Assembly: GCA_964458795.1 (NCBI GenBank)
Contig: CAYWJW010000006.1
Span: forward strand, 1 to 42,659
Reading direction: 5' to 3'
DNA length: 42,659 nt
Source of the DNA: JAJTHY01 sp964458795
GTDB taxonomy: Bacteria; Pseudomonadota; Alphaproteobacteria; Rickettsiales; Midichloriaceae
Shown: positions 1-8,912 of the stretch, piece after piece
How positions within the stretch are numbered: position 1 is the first letter of the stretch
Layout: each line of letters begins with the position of its first letter
The notes under the pieces: model-generated
What the model was told of the DNA's origin: nothing
What the model saw: only the letters and a program-made list of their open reading frames with translations
Database searches by the model: none
Position numbers and translations under genes: made by a program

Positions 1-130
1 AACCTTTGTTGATAATCTGGAACCGACTTAGCGAACCTTTACAATCCTGAGGAGCCGCAGGCGACGTGGGATCTCGTCAGTGAAGAGCGTAAGGTTTTCA
101 AGGGTCGAAGCACACTTCTCTTACCTTATA
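1..130 (-). ncRNA. Unidentified small structured RNA, 5' part (continues past the left edge)
   Basis: No reading frame on either strand stays open through this stretch, yet a well-formed promoter on the minus strand (137-172) points into it. Read on the minus strand it holds short complementary segments such as GACG...CGTC and CCTG...CAGG, and it is richer in G and C than the flanking intergenic DNA. The minus-strand pieces CCCTTGAA and CCTGCGGC recall the 3' arm of 6S RNA, but I could not establish the rest of a 6S fold. It lacks the recognisable hallmarks of tmRNA, RNase P or SRP RNA. A regulatory or housekeeping RNA is likely; its identity is open. Confidence 0.35.
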
Positions 131-136
131 TTTATC

Positions 137-172
137 AATATATCACGTTTAAAAGGGTATATGGAAGTCCCT
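137..172 (-). promoter_or_regulatory. Promoter with AGGGACTTCCAT box, reading leftwards
   Basis: On the minus strand AGGGACTTCCAT (172-161) is followed after 18 nt by TATATT (142-137), placing a start near 130. The same box and spacing occur before dgt, sucA, the gene at 29112 and dnaG. It drives the RNA at the left edge, not the gene at 220-1746, which is transcribed towards it and ends here. Confidence 0.6.
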
Positions 173-219
173 CAGCAAAATATTTTATATCTCTGAAAGA
201 TGCATAAAGTAAGGGATAG

Positions 220-1746
220 TTATTGCATAGGTTCGTAAACCTCAAATTGAGTATACCCATTGCTAATTTCTTCTCTAAATTTATAGAGTTTCCAAAGTTC
301 TTTAAAGTCGCTATATTGTGAAAAAAAATCAATATAATTGTGCCCAGCTTTGAAGAAATAAGCTGTATTCCACTTGTGCTCAATGATTTTTTTGTTTGGT
401 CTTAGAACCAAAACAACCTCTGGTTTTAGCTTTAAAGCCTGCACTACATCATCTGCAACATATTTTGTGGATGGATCCTGAGTATTTATTTTGTCTTTAA
501 ATTTAAAAAGACCATCTAAAATTTGCATGCTGTGCTGCTTCATATCCCATTGCAGGTTAAAATAAAGTGCTGTGGGGAAGACAATTCCTAAATCTGGAGA
601 TAAAGCTAAAATTTTCTTATTCTTATATTTCTCTAAATATTTAATGGTATGCTCATATTGTGCTATATGCTTGTTGTTTTGATTATTATAATTACTCCAT
701 AAGCCTCCCAATGACGAACTTAAACATCCAAAAATTAGCAAAACATTAACTACCCTAATTAATTGCTTTATGTTGCTACCTTCTTTAAATTCAATAAATA
801 ATAATCCGAACAGAAGATTTATTACCATGAAAAATGGTATGTAGTGGTACCAAAAATCTTTGCCTTGGAGGTATACAGAAAATAATAATGCTAGTAAAGT
901 TGGCAAAAGCCGTATTGTGTTTTTTGTAATTGTAATAATACTGAATATGAATGCAAATACATAAAGATCCAAAGTCCATATCGATATCATATAAAAATTA
1001 GCTATATTGGATTTAATAGTTCCATCAGACAAAGTGAGATTTTTATAAGAATTGAGAGCTATTGGGACTATGGTATCAAAATATTCACTATGAACATAGA
1101 GCATCCATATAAGGAACAACATATTGATTGATATAAGTATTGCGCATTCAGTTAATACAGTTCTGTCACGCTCTATAAGCCTGATTATAAATATGCCCAA
1201 ATAGGCTAGAATAAAGTATGGTTTAATCAACATCCCTACACAAGCGAGCACAAACAACCAAGTTTGAGGCTTTAGTTTGAGAGCAAATTCAAGTATATAC
1301 GGCATAAATAAAAGCATGAAGATATGCTCCTTTTGTCCAAATTCGCTTACTGGAAACATGAGTGGAATAATAAAAATGGCATAAGCCACAAAAAATGGCA
1401 GAATGAATTCTACTGTTTCGCTCTCACTTCTTTTGATCACTTGTAGGCATATCAAAAAAGATGTTAGAGAGAGTGAGAAGTTAAATATATTGAGCCCCAA
1501 TATGAGGTTCACATTAAATATCTGAGATAGGAAGACTGATATTTCAGTTATATAAATTATAAGTGGGGTGTTAACTTCAAAGTAATCAACATAAAGCTGT
1601 TTACCAGAAAGCATTCCCTTTGCTATATTTAAGTGCCACCCTAGATCTCCACTTAAATATGTGTTAAACTGCACTATAGCCGCTATCATAATCATGGCTA
1701 TGCATAAGATATAAGTAAAATAAAACTTTAAATTTAAAATTTTCAT
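220..1746 (-). CDS. Polytopic membrane protein, probable GT-C-type glycosyltransferase
   Basis: The 508-residue protein starts MKILNLKF. A longer frame exists upstream, but this ATG precedes a first membrane helix directly and has GAAAGG about 12 nt upstream. About ten hydrophobic helices follow. After the first helix an extracytoplasmic loop reads SGDLGWHLNIAKGML...LYVDYFEVNTPLI. This resembles the first loop of dolichyl-phosphate-mannose or arabinose-type (PMT/ArnT-like) glycosyltransferases, where an acidic residue is catalytic. The C-terminal 130 residues are soluble and probably outside. The substrate cannot be told. Its start codon overlaps that of the divergent rsmA. Confidence 0.5.
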   Translation of the reverse strand: MKILNLKFYFTYILCIAMIMIAAIVQFNTYLSGDLGWHLNIAKGMLSGKQLYVDYFEVNTPLIIYITEISVFLSQIFNVNLILGLNIFNFSLSLTSFLICLQVIKRSESETVEFILPFFVAYAIFIIPLMFPVSEFGQKEHIFMLLFMPYILEFALKLKPQTWLFVLACVGMLIKPYFILAYLGIFIIRLIERDRTVLTECAILISINMLFLIWMLYVHSEYFDTIVPIALNSYKNLTLSDGTIKSNIANFYMISIWTLDLYVFAFIFSIITITKNTIRLLPTLLALLFSVYLQGKDFWYHYIPFFMVINLLFGLLFIEFKEGSNIKQLIRVVNVLLIFGCLSSSLGGLWSNYNNQNNKHIAQYEHTIKYLEKYKNKKILALSPDLGIVFPTALYFNLQWDMKQHSMQILDGLFKFKDKINTQDPSTKYVADDVVQALKLKPEVVLVLRPNKKIIEHKWNTAYFFKAGHNYIDFFSQYSDFKELWKLYKFREEISNGYTQFEVYEPMQ

Positions 1747-2575
1747 GAATACAAGATACCTTTCAAATTTACCGCCAACTAAAGAACTCATCAAAGTTTA
1801 TAATTTAGAAACTAGCAAAAAACTAGGTCAAAATTTTCTAACAGATGATTCAATAACGGATCAGATTCTAAATCACCTACCTGGTCTTTCTGGCAAAACT
1901 ATTTTAGAAGTTGGCCCCGGCCCCGGTGGACTTACGCGCTCCATCCTTTTTAGAGAGCCAAAAATTCTGTATGCTATTGAATATGATCATCATTGCATAC
2001 CAATCCTACATATGATTGAGAAAGAAGCTGGTGGTGTGCTCAAAGTAATTGAAGGAGATGCTCTACAGTTTGATGAGAATACTATTGAAGGGAAGATATC
2101 AGTCATCGCCAATCTTCCGTATAATATAGGCAGTAGCCTAGTACTCAAGTGGCTCGATAACATAGATAAGTTTGAGTTTATTGCCGTTATGTTGCAAAAA
2201 GAGGTAGCTGAGCGCTTATGTGCAAAAGCCTCAACTGCAGAATATGGAAGACTTTCAATTATTGCTCAAAGTGTCGCAGATGCGGATATTCTATTTGAGA
2301 TTGAGCCATATCATTTCTACCCACCACCAAAAGTTACTTCAGCGGTATTACGCCTTATTCCTAAGAGCAATAGAAAAAAGATAGATTTAAAGCTATTAAG
2401 CAAAGTAACTGCTGCTGCATTTGGACTGCGCCGTAAAAAGATTAGAACTTCTATGGCAAGTGTTATACCGGAGGCAGAGCTTGCGAACTTAGGTATAGAT
2501 AGCAATAAGCGAGCGGAGGATCTGACTGTTTCTGAATACATACAAATTACCGAATTTTTAATGAGAGACAAATGA
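1745..2575 (+). CDS. rsmA: 16S rRNA (adenine1518-N6/adenine1519-N6)-dimethyltransferase
   Basis: RsmA (KsgA) dimethylates two adjacent adenines in helix 45 of 16S rRNA during late 30S assembly, using S-adenosylmethionine. The 276-residue protein shows the family opening LGQNFLTDD, the SAM-binding ILEVGPGPGGLT, and the catalytic NLPYNIG, and it ends with the helical rRNA-binding domain, so it looks complete. The N-terminal LPPTKELI matches the conserved start of alphaproteobacterial RsmA and supports this ATG, although there is no clear Shine-Dalgarno. Its stop overlaps the next start (ATGA), so the ABC-F gene is probably translated by coupling. Confidence 0.95.
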   Translation: MNTRYLSNLPPTKELIKVYNLETSKKLGQNFLTDDSITDQILNHLPGLSGKTILEVGPGPGGLTRSILFREPKILYAIEYDHHCIPILHMIEKEAGGVLKVIEGDALQFDENTIEGKISVIANLPYNIGSSLVLKWLDNIDKFEFIAVMLQKEVAERLCAKASTAEYGRLSIIAQSVADADILFEIEPYHFYPPPKVTSAVLRLIPKSNRKKIDLKLLSKVTAAAFGLRRKKIRTSMASVIPEAELANLGIDSNKRAEDLTVSEYIQITEFLMRDK

Positions 2576-4359
2576 GTTATCCAATCCTTTCATTAAAAAA
2601 GGCAGAGCTTAGTTTCGGAGGCAAGAACATACTTGATGGTGTCGATATTGATATATATGATGGCGATCGCATCTGTTTGGTAGGCAAAAACGGGGAGGGT
2701 AAATCTACTCTGTTCAAAGTTATATGTGATGAGCTTCAGTTAGATGTAGGTGAGCGATGGATTTTGCCAGGCACTAGGATTGGGTATCTCCCACAGCAGT
2801 TCTTTGAGGAGTTTAAAAGCAATGTTGAGCATTTCTTGCTTTCCAGCTTCTCTAAGGAAGAATTGGAAACTAAGCGTTATGCAGTTGACATAATAACTGA
2901 GCCATTGCAAATCGATAAAACCAGCCATCTGCATGAGCTTTCAGGTGGTCAGTTGCGCCGTGTGTTCCTGGCTAAAGCTTTAATACAAGAGCCTGACTTA
3001 ATCCTTTTAGACGAACCCACCAACCATTTAGATATTGTGACTATTGAGTGGCTGGAGAGTTATTTGGCTGCTTACAAGGGGGCGGTTATTTGCATAAGTC
3101 ATGATAGAAGTTTCCTGCGTAATATATCCAATAAGATATTCTGGCTTGATCGCAGCACAATCCGCACGCTTAACAAAGGCTATAGCCACTTTGATGACTG
3201 GTCGATTGATGTATATGAACAACAGCAGCGTGAGCTTGTAAAGCTCTCTAAAAAGTTAGCAGAAGAGGAAGATTGGCGGCATAAAGGGGTAACTGCGCGC
3301 AGGAAGCGCAACCAACGAAGACTGGGTGAGCTCCATAAATTGCGCGAGCGCATGCGTACGGATAAAGCATCGATGAAGACCCTAGGGGAAAGAATAGACT
3401 ACATGCAGTCTGATCTATTCAAAAAGTCCAAGCTAGTTCTACAGATAGAGAATCTGTCATTTTCAATCGGTGATAAAACTATTATCAAGTCCTTCAATAT
3501 GGTGCTAGCTAAGGGCGACAAGCTCGGGCTTATTGGTCCTAATGGGTCTGGTAAAACCACTTTTCTAAACCTCATAACGCAAGCTATTGAGCCAACTGAA
3601 GGACGCGTGAAGCTCGGCAAGAATATTGATATAACTTACTATGACCAAAAACGGAGTGATTTGGATCCCAGTGAAACTATGTGGTCCACTTTAGCACCTA
3701 GTGGCAGCGACTATGTCCGGGTTGGAGAAAACTTCATGCATGTGGTCGCATACCTTAAAAGCTTCATGTTTGACCCAAAGAATGCTCGTAATAAAATAAG
3801 CACCTTATCAGGTGGGCAAGCTAATCGATTGATGTTAGCCAAAGTTTTAGCCAATCCCGGCTCGCTACTAATACTGGATGAGCCAACGAATGACCTGGAT
3901 ATGGATACGCTAGACATGATACAAGAGATTCTATCTGAGTATAAAGGGACACTTATCGTCGTTAGTCATGATCGTGATTTCCTTGATCGTATTGTAACCA
4001 AAAGCTTAATTTTTGATGGCAAAGGTAATATAGAAGAATTCTACGGTAGCTATGAGGAGTACGTAGAGATGACTCGGCGTCCTAAGATTCAAGCTAAAGC
4101 TACCCCACCAAAGCCTGTTGCACCTCAACCTGCTTCTGCTAAGCTAAGCTTTAAAGTAAAGCATGAACTTGAAACTTTACCCAAGCTTATAGACGCCATA
4201 GAGGTGGAGATTAAAGAGATAGAAGCGGAACTCGCAGATCCTGCACTATATGCGCAAGACAAAGAGAAATTTTTAGACCTCAGCCAAAAGGTTGTGAATA
4301 AAAAAGCAGAGCTTGAATACCTGTGGCATAGATGGAATGAGCTTGAGGCGAGCTGTTAG
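2572..4359 (+). CDS. uup: ABC-F family ATPase, Uup-like
   Basis: This soluble protein of 595 residues carries two ABC ATPase domains and no membrane segments. The first has Walker A GKNGEGKST (38-46), signature LSGGQLRR and Walker B LILLDEPTNHLD; the second has GPNGSGKTT, LSGGQANRL and LLILDEPTNDLD. A basic helical linker with RRKRNQRR separates them. After a proline/alanine linker the last 75 residues form a coiled coil, the DNA-binding tail typical of Uup. ABC-F proteins act on ribosomes; Uup also affects replication-fork and transposon-excision stability. It overlaps rsmA by 4 nt and converges on the next gene with a 13-nt gap. Confidence 0.85.
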   Translation: MSYPILSLKKAELSFGGKNILDGVDIDIYDGDRICLVGKNGEGKSTLFKVICDELQLDVGERWILPGTRIGYLPQQFFEEFKSNVEHFLLSSFSKEELETKRYAVDIITEPLQIDKTSHLHELSGGQLRRVFLAKALIQEPDLILLDEPTNHLDIVTIEWLESYLAAYKGAVICISHDRSFLRNISNKIFWLDRSTIRTLNKGYSHFDDWSIDVYEQQQRELVKLSKKLAEEEDWRHKGVTARRKRNQRRLGELHKLRERMRTDKASMKTLGERIDYMQSDLFKKSKLVLQIENLSFSIGDKTIIKSFNMVLAKGDKLGLIGPNGSGKTTFLNLITQAIEPTEGRVKLGKNIDITYYDQKRSDLDPSETMWSTLAPSGSDYVRVGENFMHVVAYLKSFMFDPKNARNKISTLSGGQANRLMLAKVLANPGSLLILDEPTNDLDMDTLDMIQEILSEYKGTLIVVSHDRDFLDRIVTKSLIFDGKGNIEEFYGSYEEYVEMTRRPKIQAKATPPKPVAPQPASAKLSFKVKHELETLPKLIDAIEVEIKEIEAELADPALYAQDKEKFLDLSQKVVNKKAELEYLWHRWNELEASC

Positions 4360-4372
4360 GAAGCTGAAGATA

Positions 4373-5167
4373 TCATTTTATCATGCTAAGCGCTACTGCA
4401 GTCATACCACAAAATAAAGCGTTAAGAGCTATTTGACCTGAAGTATCGGTAATCTCAAGTTTATAAGAAGGGGTAAGACTGCCAATTCCTAGTATAATTG
4501 CAGTGCTTGCCAGCTCCAATATGGAGTGACTCAATGCAGACATAAGACGTTCTTCGGCAAAAGATTTCCACTGAAATTTCTCTGTTACTCTCACTTCATC
4601 AGCAATAGTTATATCGCCACCATCTATATAGCTTGGTAGGTAATAGGTTGCAAATAAACATAAGGAGCTAGTAAGAAAAGTCTGGCCCAAACTTTTAAAC
4701 TCCATTTTCGGTTCAAAATAGTGAAAAATAGCCATTCTTGCCGCATGAGTACACATATTAAATAATATTGAGTTACCTAGTGAAGTACAGCCATTTTGTC
4801 TAGCATAACTTATGCTTGCACGTTGAAAACTCATAGCAGCGGATAGTACCAAATGAGTGAATGCTCTACCTAAATCTGTGCTAGAATCTATAACTTTGCT
4901 TAGAGGTTGCTTAAGAGAATAATGTGAGAAACCTATGCGTGCAGCGAGGGATAGGAATTCGGTAAAGAGAAAGAAATTAGATGGTATTTCTAAATTAGAT
5001 GGTATTCCTACTTGGTTATCCTTTAGCCAAGTTTTCATTTTATAATCACCTAAATAAATTGCTACTGATCCTGCTAAAAACATCGGAGAGGGACGTACGA
5101 AGTATTGGATTGCAGATAGTACACCTAGCGCAAATAATCTGTCTTGTGTTTGAGATATTTTGATCAT
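4373..5167 (-). CDS. Hypothetical hydrophobic helical protein
   Basis: I do not recognise this 264-residue protein. It is alpha-helical by appearance, with several moderately hydrophobic stretches: near the start around SPMFLAGSVAIYL, around LSLAARIGFS, around FLTSSLCLFATYYLPSYI, and a C-terminal helix ALFCGMTAVALSMIK. It may be embedded in or associated with a membrane. A good promoter lies just upstream (5203-5231), which supports a real gene. It stands alone, convergent with uup. No catalytic motif is visible and it could be a lineage-specific protein. Confidence 0.55.
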   Translation of the reverse strand: MIKISQTQDRLFALGVLSAIQYFVRPSPMFLAGSVAIYLGDYKMKTWLKDNQVGIPSNLEIPSNFFLFTEFLSLAARIGFSHYSLKQPLSKVIDSSTDLGRAFTHLVLSAAMSFQRASISYARQNGCTSLGNSILFNMCTHAARMAIFHYFEPKMEFKSLGQTFLTSSLCLFATYYLPSYIDGGDITIADEVRVTEKFQWKSFAEERLMSALSHSILELASTAIILGIGSLTPSYKLEITDTSGQIALNALFCGMTAVALSMIK

Positions 5168-5202
5168 ATATAATTTCTATCTATATCAATTATTTAGCCA
5201 GC

Positions 5203-5231
5203 ATTATAGCGTGAAATGAGTTTGAGTACAA
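5203..5231 (-). promoter_or_regulatory. Sigma-70-type promoter for the 264-residue hypothetical gene
   Basis: On the minus strand TTGTAC (5231-5226) and TATAAT (5208-5203) are separated by 17 nt. This gives a start near 5196 and a leader of about 30 nt before the ATG at 5167. Confidence 0.6.
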
Positions 5232-5276
5232 GGGAAAGTAGTGTTTGTGGTATCATAGAAGTTACCTCTTACCTTC

Positions 5277-5312
5277 CTAGATCCCTACGTCGCTGCTCTC
5301 CTCTGGATGACG
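5277..5312. repeat. Remnant of a dispersed palindromic repeat
   Basis: The stretch starts CTAGATCCCTACGTC and ends GGATGACG. This is the reverse-orientation pattern of the GTCATCC...GGGATC repeats also seen near 13094, 15381, 15489 and 37607. It lies in the gap between the hypothetical gene and murG and is degraded, with a poor stem. Confidence 0.4.
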
Positions 5313-5354
5313 AAGCTATGGTATTTCCAGTGTTATGTCGTTACTTAACCGGTA

Positions 5355-6434
5355 TTACATCAAGTTCCGCACTACCTTCTCAGCTGCACCAAAAACTGCG
5401 GTTTTTTTATTAGCGGTAGCCATGTTCTTTAGCTTTTTGGGATGGCTCAATAAATCTAGTAATATATTATGTAAAGCGTTGCTATCAAATTCATCTTCAT
5501 CAATTAGCACGGCACCGCCTAAGTCGCTTAAGAATTTGGCATTATAATACTGATGGTTGTCCATTGCAATTTTGAGTGGTACAAAAATAGCAGGCTTACC
5601 CATGATAGCGATCTCGGTTACAGTAGATGCGCCAGCTCGACATATGATAAGATCCGCTGATTTCATGAGCATGCCTATATCATTATAAAAATCGCGCACA
5701 TCAACTTTTGCTTTTGTAGCTTTATATAATCTTTTGGTCTCAAGAACCAAATTAAGGCGTGCTTGCTGAGAAATAACTAGTCGCTTTTGTAATTCTTCTG
5801 GTAATCTCTTAATGCTAAGCGGTACAACCTCAGAGAGGATTTTAGAGCCTTGGCTGCCGCCTATAACTAAAATATTTAAGAAGTCATCATCACGCTTTGT
5901 GGTTTGCTTGGCTATTTCTGAGACGGACTTACGAACTAAATTCCCTACTACTATGGATTTTGCCTTATATTTGCCCTCAAGCTTTTGCGTGTTAGGGAAA
6001 GATAGAAACACCTTGCGCGCATATGGCGCAATAATGCGGTTAACCCTTCCTAGCACGGCATTTTGTTCATGGATGTAGGCAGGGATGCCAAGGCTTAATG
6101 CTGCAAGCATTGTTGGGAACGAGGGATATCCACCAAATCCAACCACAGCTTTAACGCGGGCTTTCTTTAACATCTTCCTAAGCCTAAAAATAATTGGGAC
6201 TGTTTTAAGCAAGCTGCCAATGTTTTTAATCAATTGATTGCTGGGGCGAGGTGCAAAGAGTTTTATGCTATCTATTTTAGCAAGGCTGCCACGTAAAAAT
6301 TCATTGGTGCGTTGATCACAAATTAATAATGGCTTATATCCCTGTTCAATTAACTCTTCAGCAAGAGCTTGTGCTGGGAATATATGCCCTCCAGTGCCTC
6401 CTGCAGCCAATGCTATAATACTACCTTTTTCCAT
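5355..6434 (-). CDS. murG: UDP-N-acetylglucosamine--N-acetylmuramyl-(pentapeptide) pyrophosphoryl-undecaprenol N-acetylglucosamine transferase
   Basis: MurG adds GlcNAc to lipid I to make lipid II on the cytoplasmic face of the inner membrane. The 359-residue protein has the glycine-rich N-terminal loop AAGGTGGHIFPAQALAEEL, the YIHEQNAVLGRVN segment, the second glycine loop VIGGSQGSK and the donor-binding RAGASTVTEIAIMGKPAI. Length and layout are normal for the GT-B family. Its start lies 14 nt inside the end of nrdR, so the two are co-transcribed and translation is probably coupled. Its presence means peptidoglycan precursors are made. Confidence 0.95.
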   Translation of the reverse strand: MEKGSIIALAAGGTGGHIFPAQALAEELIEQGYKPLLICDQRTNEFLRGSLAKIDSIKLFAPRPSNQLIKNIGSLLKTVPIIFRLRKMLKKARVKAVVGFGGYPSFPTMLAALSLGIPAYIHEQNAVLGRVNRIIAPYARKVFLSFPNTQKLEGKYKAKSIVVGNLVRKSVSEIAKQTTKRDDDFLNILVIGGSQGSKILSEVVPLSIKRLPEELQKRLVISQQARLNLVLETKRLYKATKAKVDVRDFYNDIGMLMKSADLIICRAGASTVTEIAIMGKPAIFVPLKIAMDNHQYYNAKFLSDLGGAVLIDEDEFDSNALHNILLDLLSHPKKLKNMATANKKTAVFGAAEKVVRNLM

Positions 6435-6885
6435 TTGCTACCTTCAAGTTCGCTATAAATTGTCCAAAATCGGTTGCTTTACCAAAATCCATATATACAG
6501 ATGCATAGCGCACGCAGGCTACTTCATCCATATCTGCTAGTTCCTCCATAACTAGTTGGCCAACTACTTTAGATGGAACTTCTCCTTCGCCGTATTTTTC
6601 TAGCTTTTTAAAGATCTTAGAGCTTATATCATCGATTTGTTCAGGGGTAACCGGGCGCTTCCTAATGGCGACCTCTATTGAACGCACCAACTTGTTGATA
6701 TCAAATGGCCTGACTTCGTTATTTTTTTTTACAATTTTTAGCTCTCTAGTTTCAACGCGTTCAAATGTTGTAAAACGCGCACCACAGCTTGGGCATTGAC
6801 GCCTGCGTTTGATAGAAAGCGCATCATCAGAATGACGCGAATCCTTAACTTGGCTATCAGCAAATCCGCAGAATGGGCATTTCAT
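6421..6885 (-). CDS. nrdR: Transcriptional repressor NrdR
   Basis: NrdR senses ATP/dATP and represses ribonucleotide reductase genes. The 154-residue protein has an N-terminal zinc ribbon with cysteines at 3, 6, 31 and 34 (CPFC, CPSC) and the basic RRRQCPSCGARFTTFERVE that follows in all NrdRs. An ATP-cone domain comes next (KNNEVRPFDINKLVRSI). Length is typical. It lies 4 nt downstream of the small TM protein gene and overlaps murG, making a three-gene minus-strand unit. The partner dNTPase gene dgt lies 2 kb away. Confidence 0.95.
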   Translation of the reverse strand: MKCPFCGFADSQVKDSRHSDDALSIKRRRQCPSCGARFTTFERVETRELKIVKKNNEVRPFDINKLVRSIEVAIRKRPVTPEQIDDISSKIFKKLEKYGEGEVPSKVVGQLVMEELADMDEVACVRYASVYMDFGKATDFGQFIANLKVANGKR

Positions 6886-6889
6886 AGAT

Positions 6890-7276
6890 CTAGCTCAAAA
6901 TATTTTTATCATCCAATTGAATATCCTCATGCGTTCGTTGCTCTAAGGGTTTCTGATCGCTTATATCTTTAATAGAGATATCATTTATCAAATTCCCATT
7001 GCAGTAGTCATGAATGGAAATTTTGAAATTACCATTTTCATCACGCCATACTATATGAACCAACCCATTCTCTAGGGATATGTCTTGGATTTTACCCGCA
7101 ACATCAAGATTTAAACTTGCGCATTTGTTTTTTGGCTCATTTTGTTCTACAATAGCTACGAAATTCTTTTTATAAATAACATATGTAAGGAATAACGTGG
7201 CAAATACTAGTACAAAGCCAAGCATATAAACAAAAAACTTTAGAAATTGTATTTCAGATCTTTTCACATTTTTCAT
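6890..7276 (-). CDS. Single-pass membrane protein, DUF6476-like
   Basis: Starting at MKNVKRSEIQF, the protein has 128 residues. A basic N-terminus is followed by one membrane helix (FFVYMLGFVLVFATLFLTYV) and a soluble beta-rich tail with ISLENGLVHIVWRDENGNFKI. Alphaproteobacteria commonly carry a small one-helix protein of this design (DUF6476) divergent from rluD, and both layout and position match here. A longer in-frame start would overlap rluD, so the internal ATG is preferred. Function is unknown; the tail probably faces the periplasm. Confidence 0.55.
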   Translation of the reverse strand: MKNVKRSEIQFLKFFVYMLGFVLVFATLFLTYVIYKKNFVAIVEQNEPKNKCASLNLDVAGKIQDISLENGLVHIVWRDENGNFKISIHDYCNGNLINDISIKDISDQKPLEQRTHEDIQLDDKNILS

Positions 7277-7284
7277 AGATAACG

Positions 7285-8277
7285 ATGGATAATTTACCAA
7301 CAATCTACACCATAACTTATAATGAGCAAGATCACAAAGTTCGGCTGGATAAATTTTTGGCTCAAAACATCTCACACCTATCTAGGTCAAAGATCAAGAA
7401 ATTAATTGATGCTGGTGCTCTAAAGTTAGGTAAAATAGTAACTTATGCGTCCGATCTCAAACTATCGCCAGGAGATGAGCTAACTCTGGAAGTGCCCCAA
7501 GAGAACACATTTGCTTTGCCAGCCATGAAGATGGAACTGGATATAGTATACGAAGATGACGATCTTTTGGTAATCAATAAACCTGCAGGGCTTACCGTGC
7601 ACCCTGGCGCTGGTAACCACAATGACACACTAGTAAATGCATTAATTGGCACGCACCAAGGTAGCCTATCAACTGTTGGTGATCCTCAAAGGCCCGGCAT
7701 TGTACACCGTTTGGATAAGGATACCTCAGGCCTTATGGTGGTAGCTAAAAATGATTCTACGCACTATGCACTCTCAAGTATGCTTGCAGAGCGGGAGATT
7801 AAGCGCTCATATCTAGCTTTGGTTTACGGAACACCTCACCCGCATGTTGGCACAATCACCACACAATATGGCAGAAGTAAGAGAGACCCTAAAAAGATGT
7901 GTGTACTTCGCGGGGGAGGGCGAGTTGCAATAACGCACTATAAGGTGCTGAATATAATAGCCGAAGGTGCATTATCGCTCATTGAGTGCAATTTAGAAAC
8001 AGGTAGAACTCATCAAATCCGCGTGCATATGGAACATAAAGGCCACCCGATCGTTGGTGACCAGACTTATGGTCGCAGTAAGAATTTTAATCTTAATGCC
8101 CTAAGCGATGAGCAAAGCAAGGCAGTTAAGAAATTCCATCGCCAGGCTCTCCATGCCTATAAGCTAGAGTTCATCCACCCAAAGACCGGAGAATTACTTT
8201 CCTTTATATCAGAGCCAGCTGGGGATATGAAGGAGTTATTAGAATGTATAGCACCTAACCATTTGTTTTATAATTGA
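7285..8277 (+). CDS. rluD: 23S rRNA pseudouridine synthase, RluD family
   Basis: The 330-residue protein isomerises uridines in 23S rRNA; in E. coli RluD targets helix 69. An S4 RNA-binding domain occupies roughly residues 18-70 (RLDKFLAQ...LSRSKIKKLIDAGAL). The catalytic domain has motif HRLDKDTSGL, with catalytic Asp144, and the later GRTHQIRVHM. It is full length. Only 8 nt separate its start from that of the divergent membrane protein, so the two promoters must lie inside each other's coding regions. RluC-type specificity cannot be excluded from sequence alone. Confidence 0.9.
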   Translation: MDNLPTIYTITYNEQDHKVRLDKFLAQNISHLSRSKIKKLIDAGALKLGKIVTYASDLKLSPGDELTLEVPQENTFALPAMKMELDIVYEDDDLLVINKPAGLTVHPGAGNHNDTLVNALIGTHQGSLSTVGDPQRPGIVHRLDKDTSGLMVVAKNDSTHYALSSMLAEREIKRSYLALVYGTPHPHVGTITTQYGRSKRDPKKMCVLRGGGRVAITHYKVLNIIAEGALSLIECNLETGRTHQIRVHMEHKGHPIVGDQTYGRSKNFNLNALSDEQSKAVKKFHRQALHAYKLEFIHPKTGELLSFISEPAGDMKELLECIAPNHLFYN

Positions 8278-8336
8278 TTTTTGCCTCAAAAAGGTCTATC
8301 ATCAATGTAGAGTATACATTGAAAATGAGGTAGCTC

Positions 8337-8888
8337 ATGGCTATAAAATACATAGATGCTAAAACATTAAAAGCATGGATGGAAGGGGATAAGGCTGTTA
8401 TAGTTGACGTGCGTGAGCCGGCAGAATATTCGTATGAAAGGATCCATGGGTCATTTTTAGTCCCTCTTGGCTCTCTAAATAAAGGTATGTTACCTAAATT
8501 AACAAAAGGCAAAAAACTAGTTATCCATTGCAACACCGGAAGGCGTGGTAACAATGCATGTGAGAAGCTAGTGGCTGAAGATCCAGAATTAGAAATATAT
8601 AATCTTAAAGGTGGGATCACTGCCTGGGCTGAGGCTGGATATCCAGTTATAAGTTCTGGAAAACTATTCATTCCGATTGAGAGACAATTCCAAATAACTC
8701 TTGGTACAATTGTATTTATAGGAACCCTGCTTACATATTTTGTCAGTCCTTGGTTTATGTTGTTTACAGGGTTCATAGGTGCTGGCCTTATATGTGCTGG
8801 GTTTACAGGATTCTGCAGTCTTACCTATCTTATTTCTAGAATGCCATGGAACCAGAGAAAAATTAATAATACCAATTCTAGTAAATAA
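8337..8888 (+). CDS. Membrane-anchored rhodanese (YgaP-like sulfurtransferase)
   Basis: Residues 1-105 form a rhodanese domain with DVREPAEY and the active-site loop HCNTGRRG, in which Cys65 would carry the persulfide. Residues 119-137 and 139-158 form a helical hairpin of the DUF2892 type, giving the same architecture as E. coli YgaP, an inner-membrane sulfurtransferase. GAGG lies about 10 nt before the ATG. It stands between rluD and dgt and is probably transcribed alone. The physiological sulfur acceptor is unknown. Confidence 0.8.
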   Translation: MAIKYIDAKTLKAWMEGDKAVIVDVREPAEYSYERIHGSFLVPLGSLNKGMLPKLTKGKKLVIHCNTGRRGNNACEKLVAEDPELEIYNLKGGITAWAEAGYPVISSGKLFIPIERQFQITLGTIVFIGTLLTYFVSPWFMLFTGFIGAGLICAGFTGFCSLTYLISRMPWNQRKINNTNSSK

Positions 8889-8912
8889 CTTTACAGAAGC
8901 GGGATAAATTTC

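Noticed and set aside
161..172. AGGGACTTCC as an NF-kappaB-like site
   Set aside because: The resemblance to the eukaryotic kappaB consensus is noted, but the constant 17-18-nt spacing to bacterial -10 boxes explains the motif better.
5216..5413. A 65-codon frame on the plus strand before murG
   Set aside because: It crosses the degraded repeat at 5277-5312 and ends inside murG on the other strand; no promoter or ribosome site.
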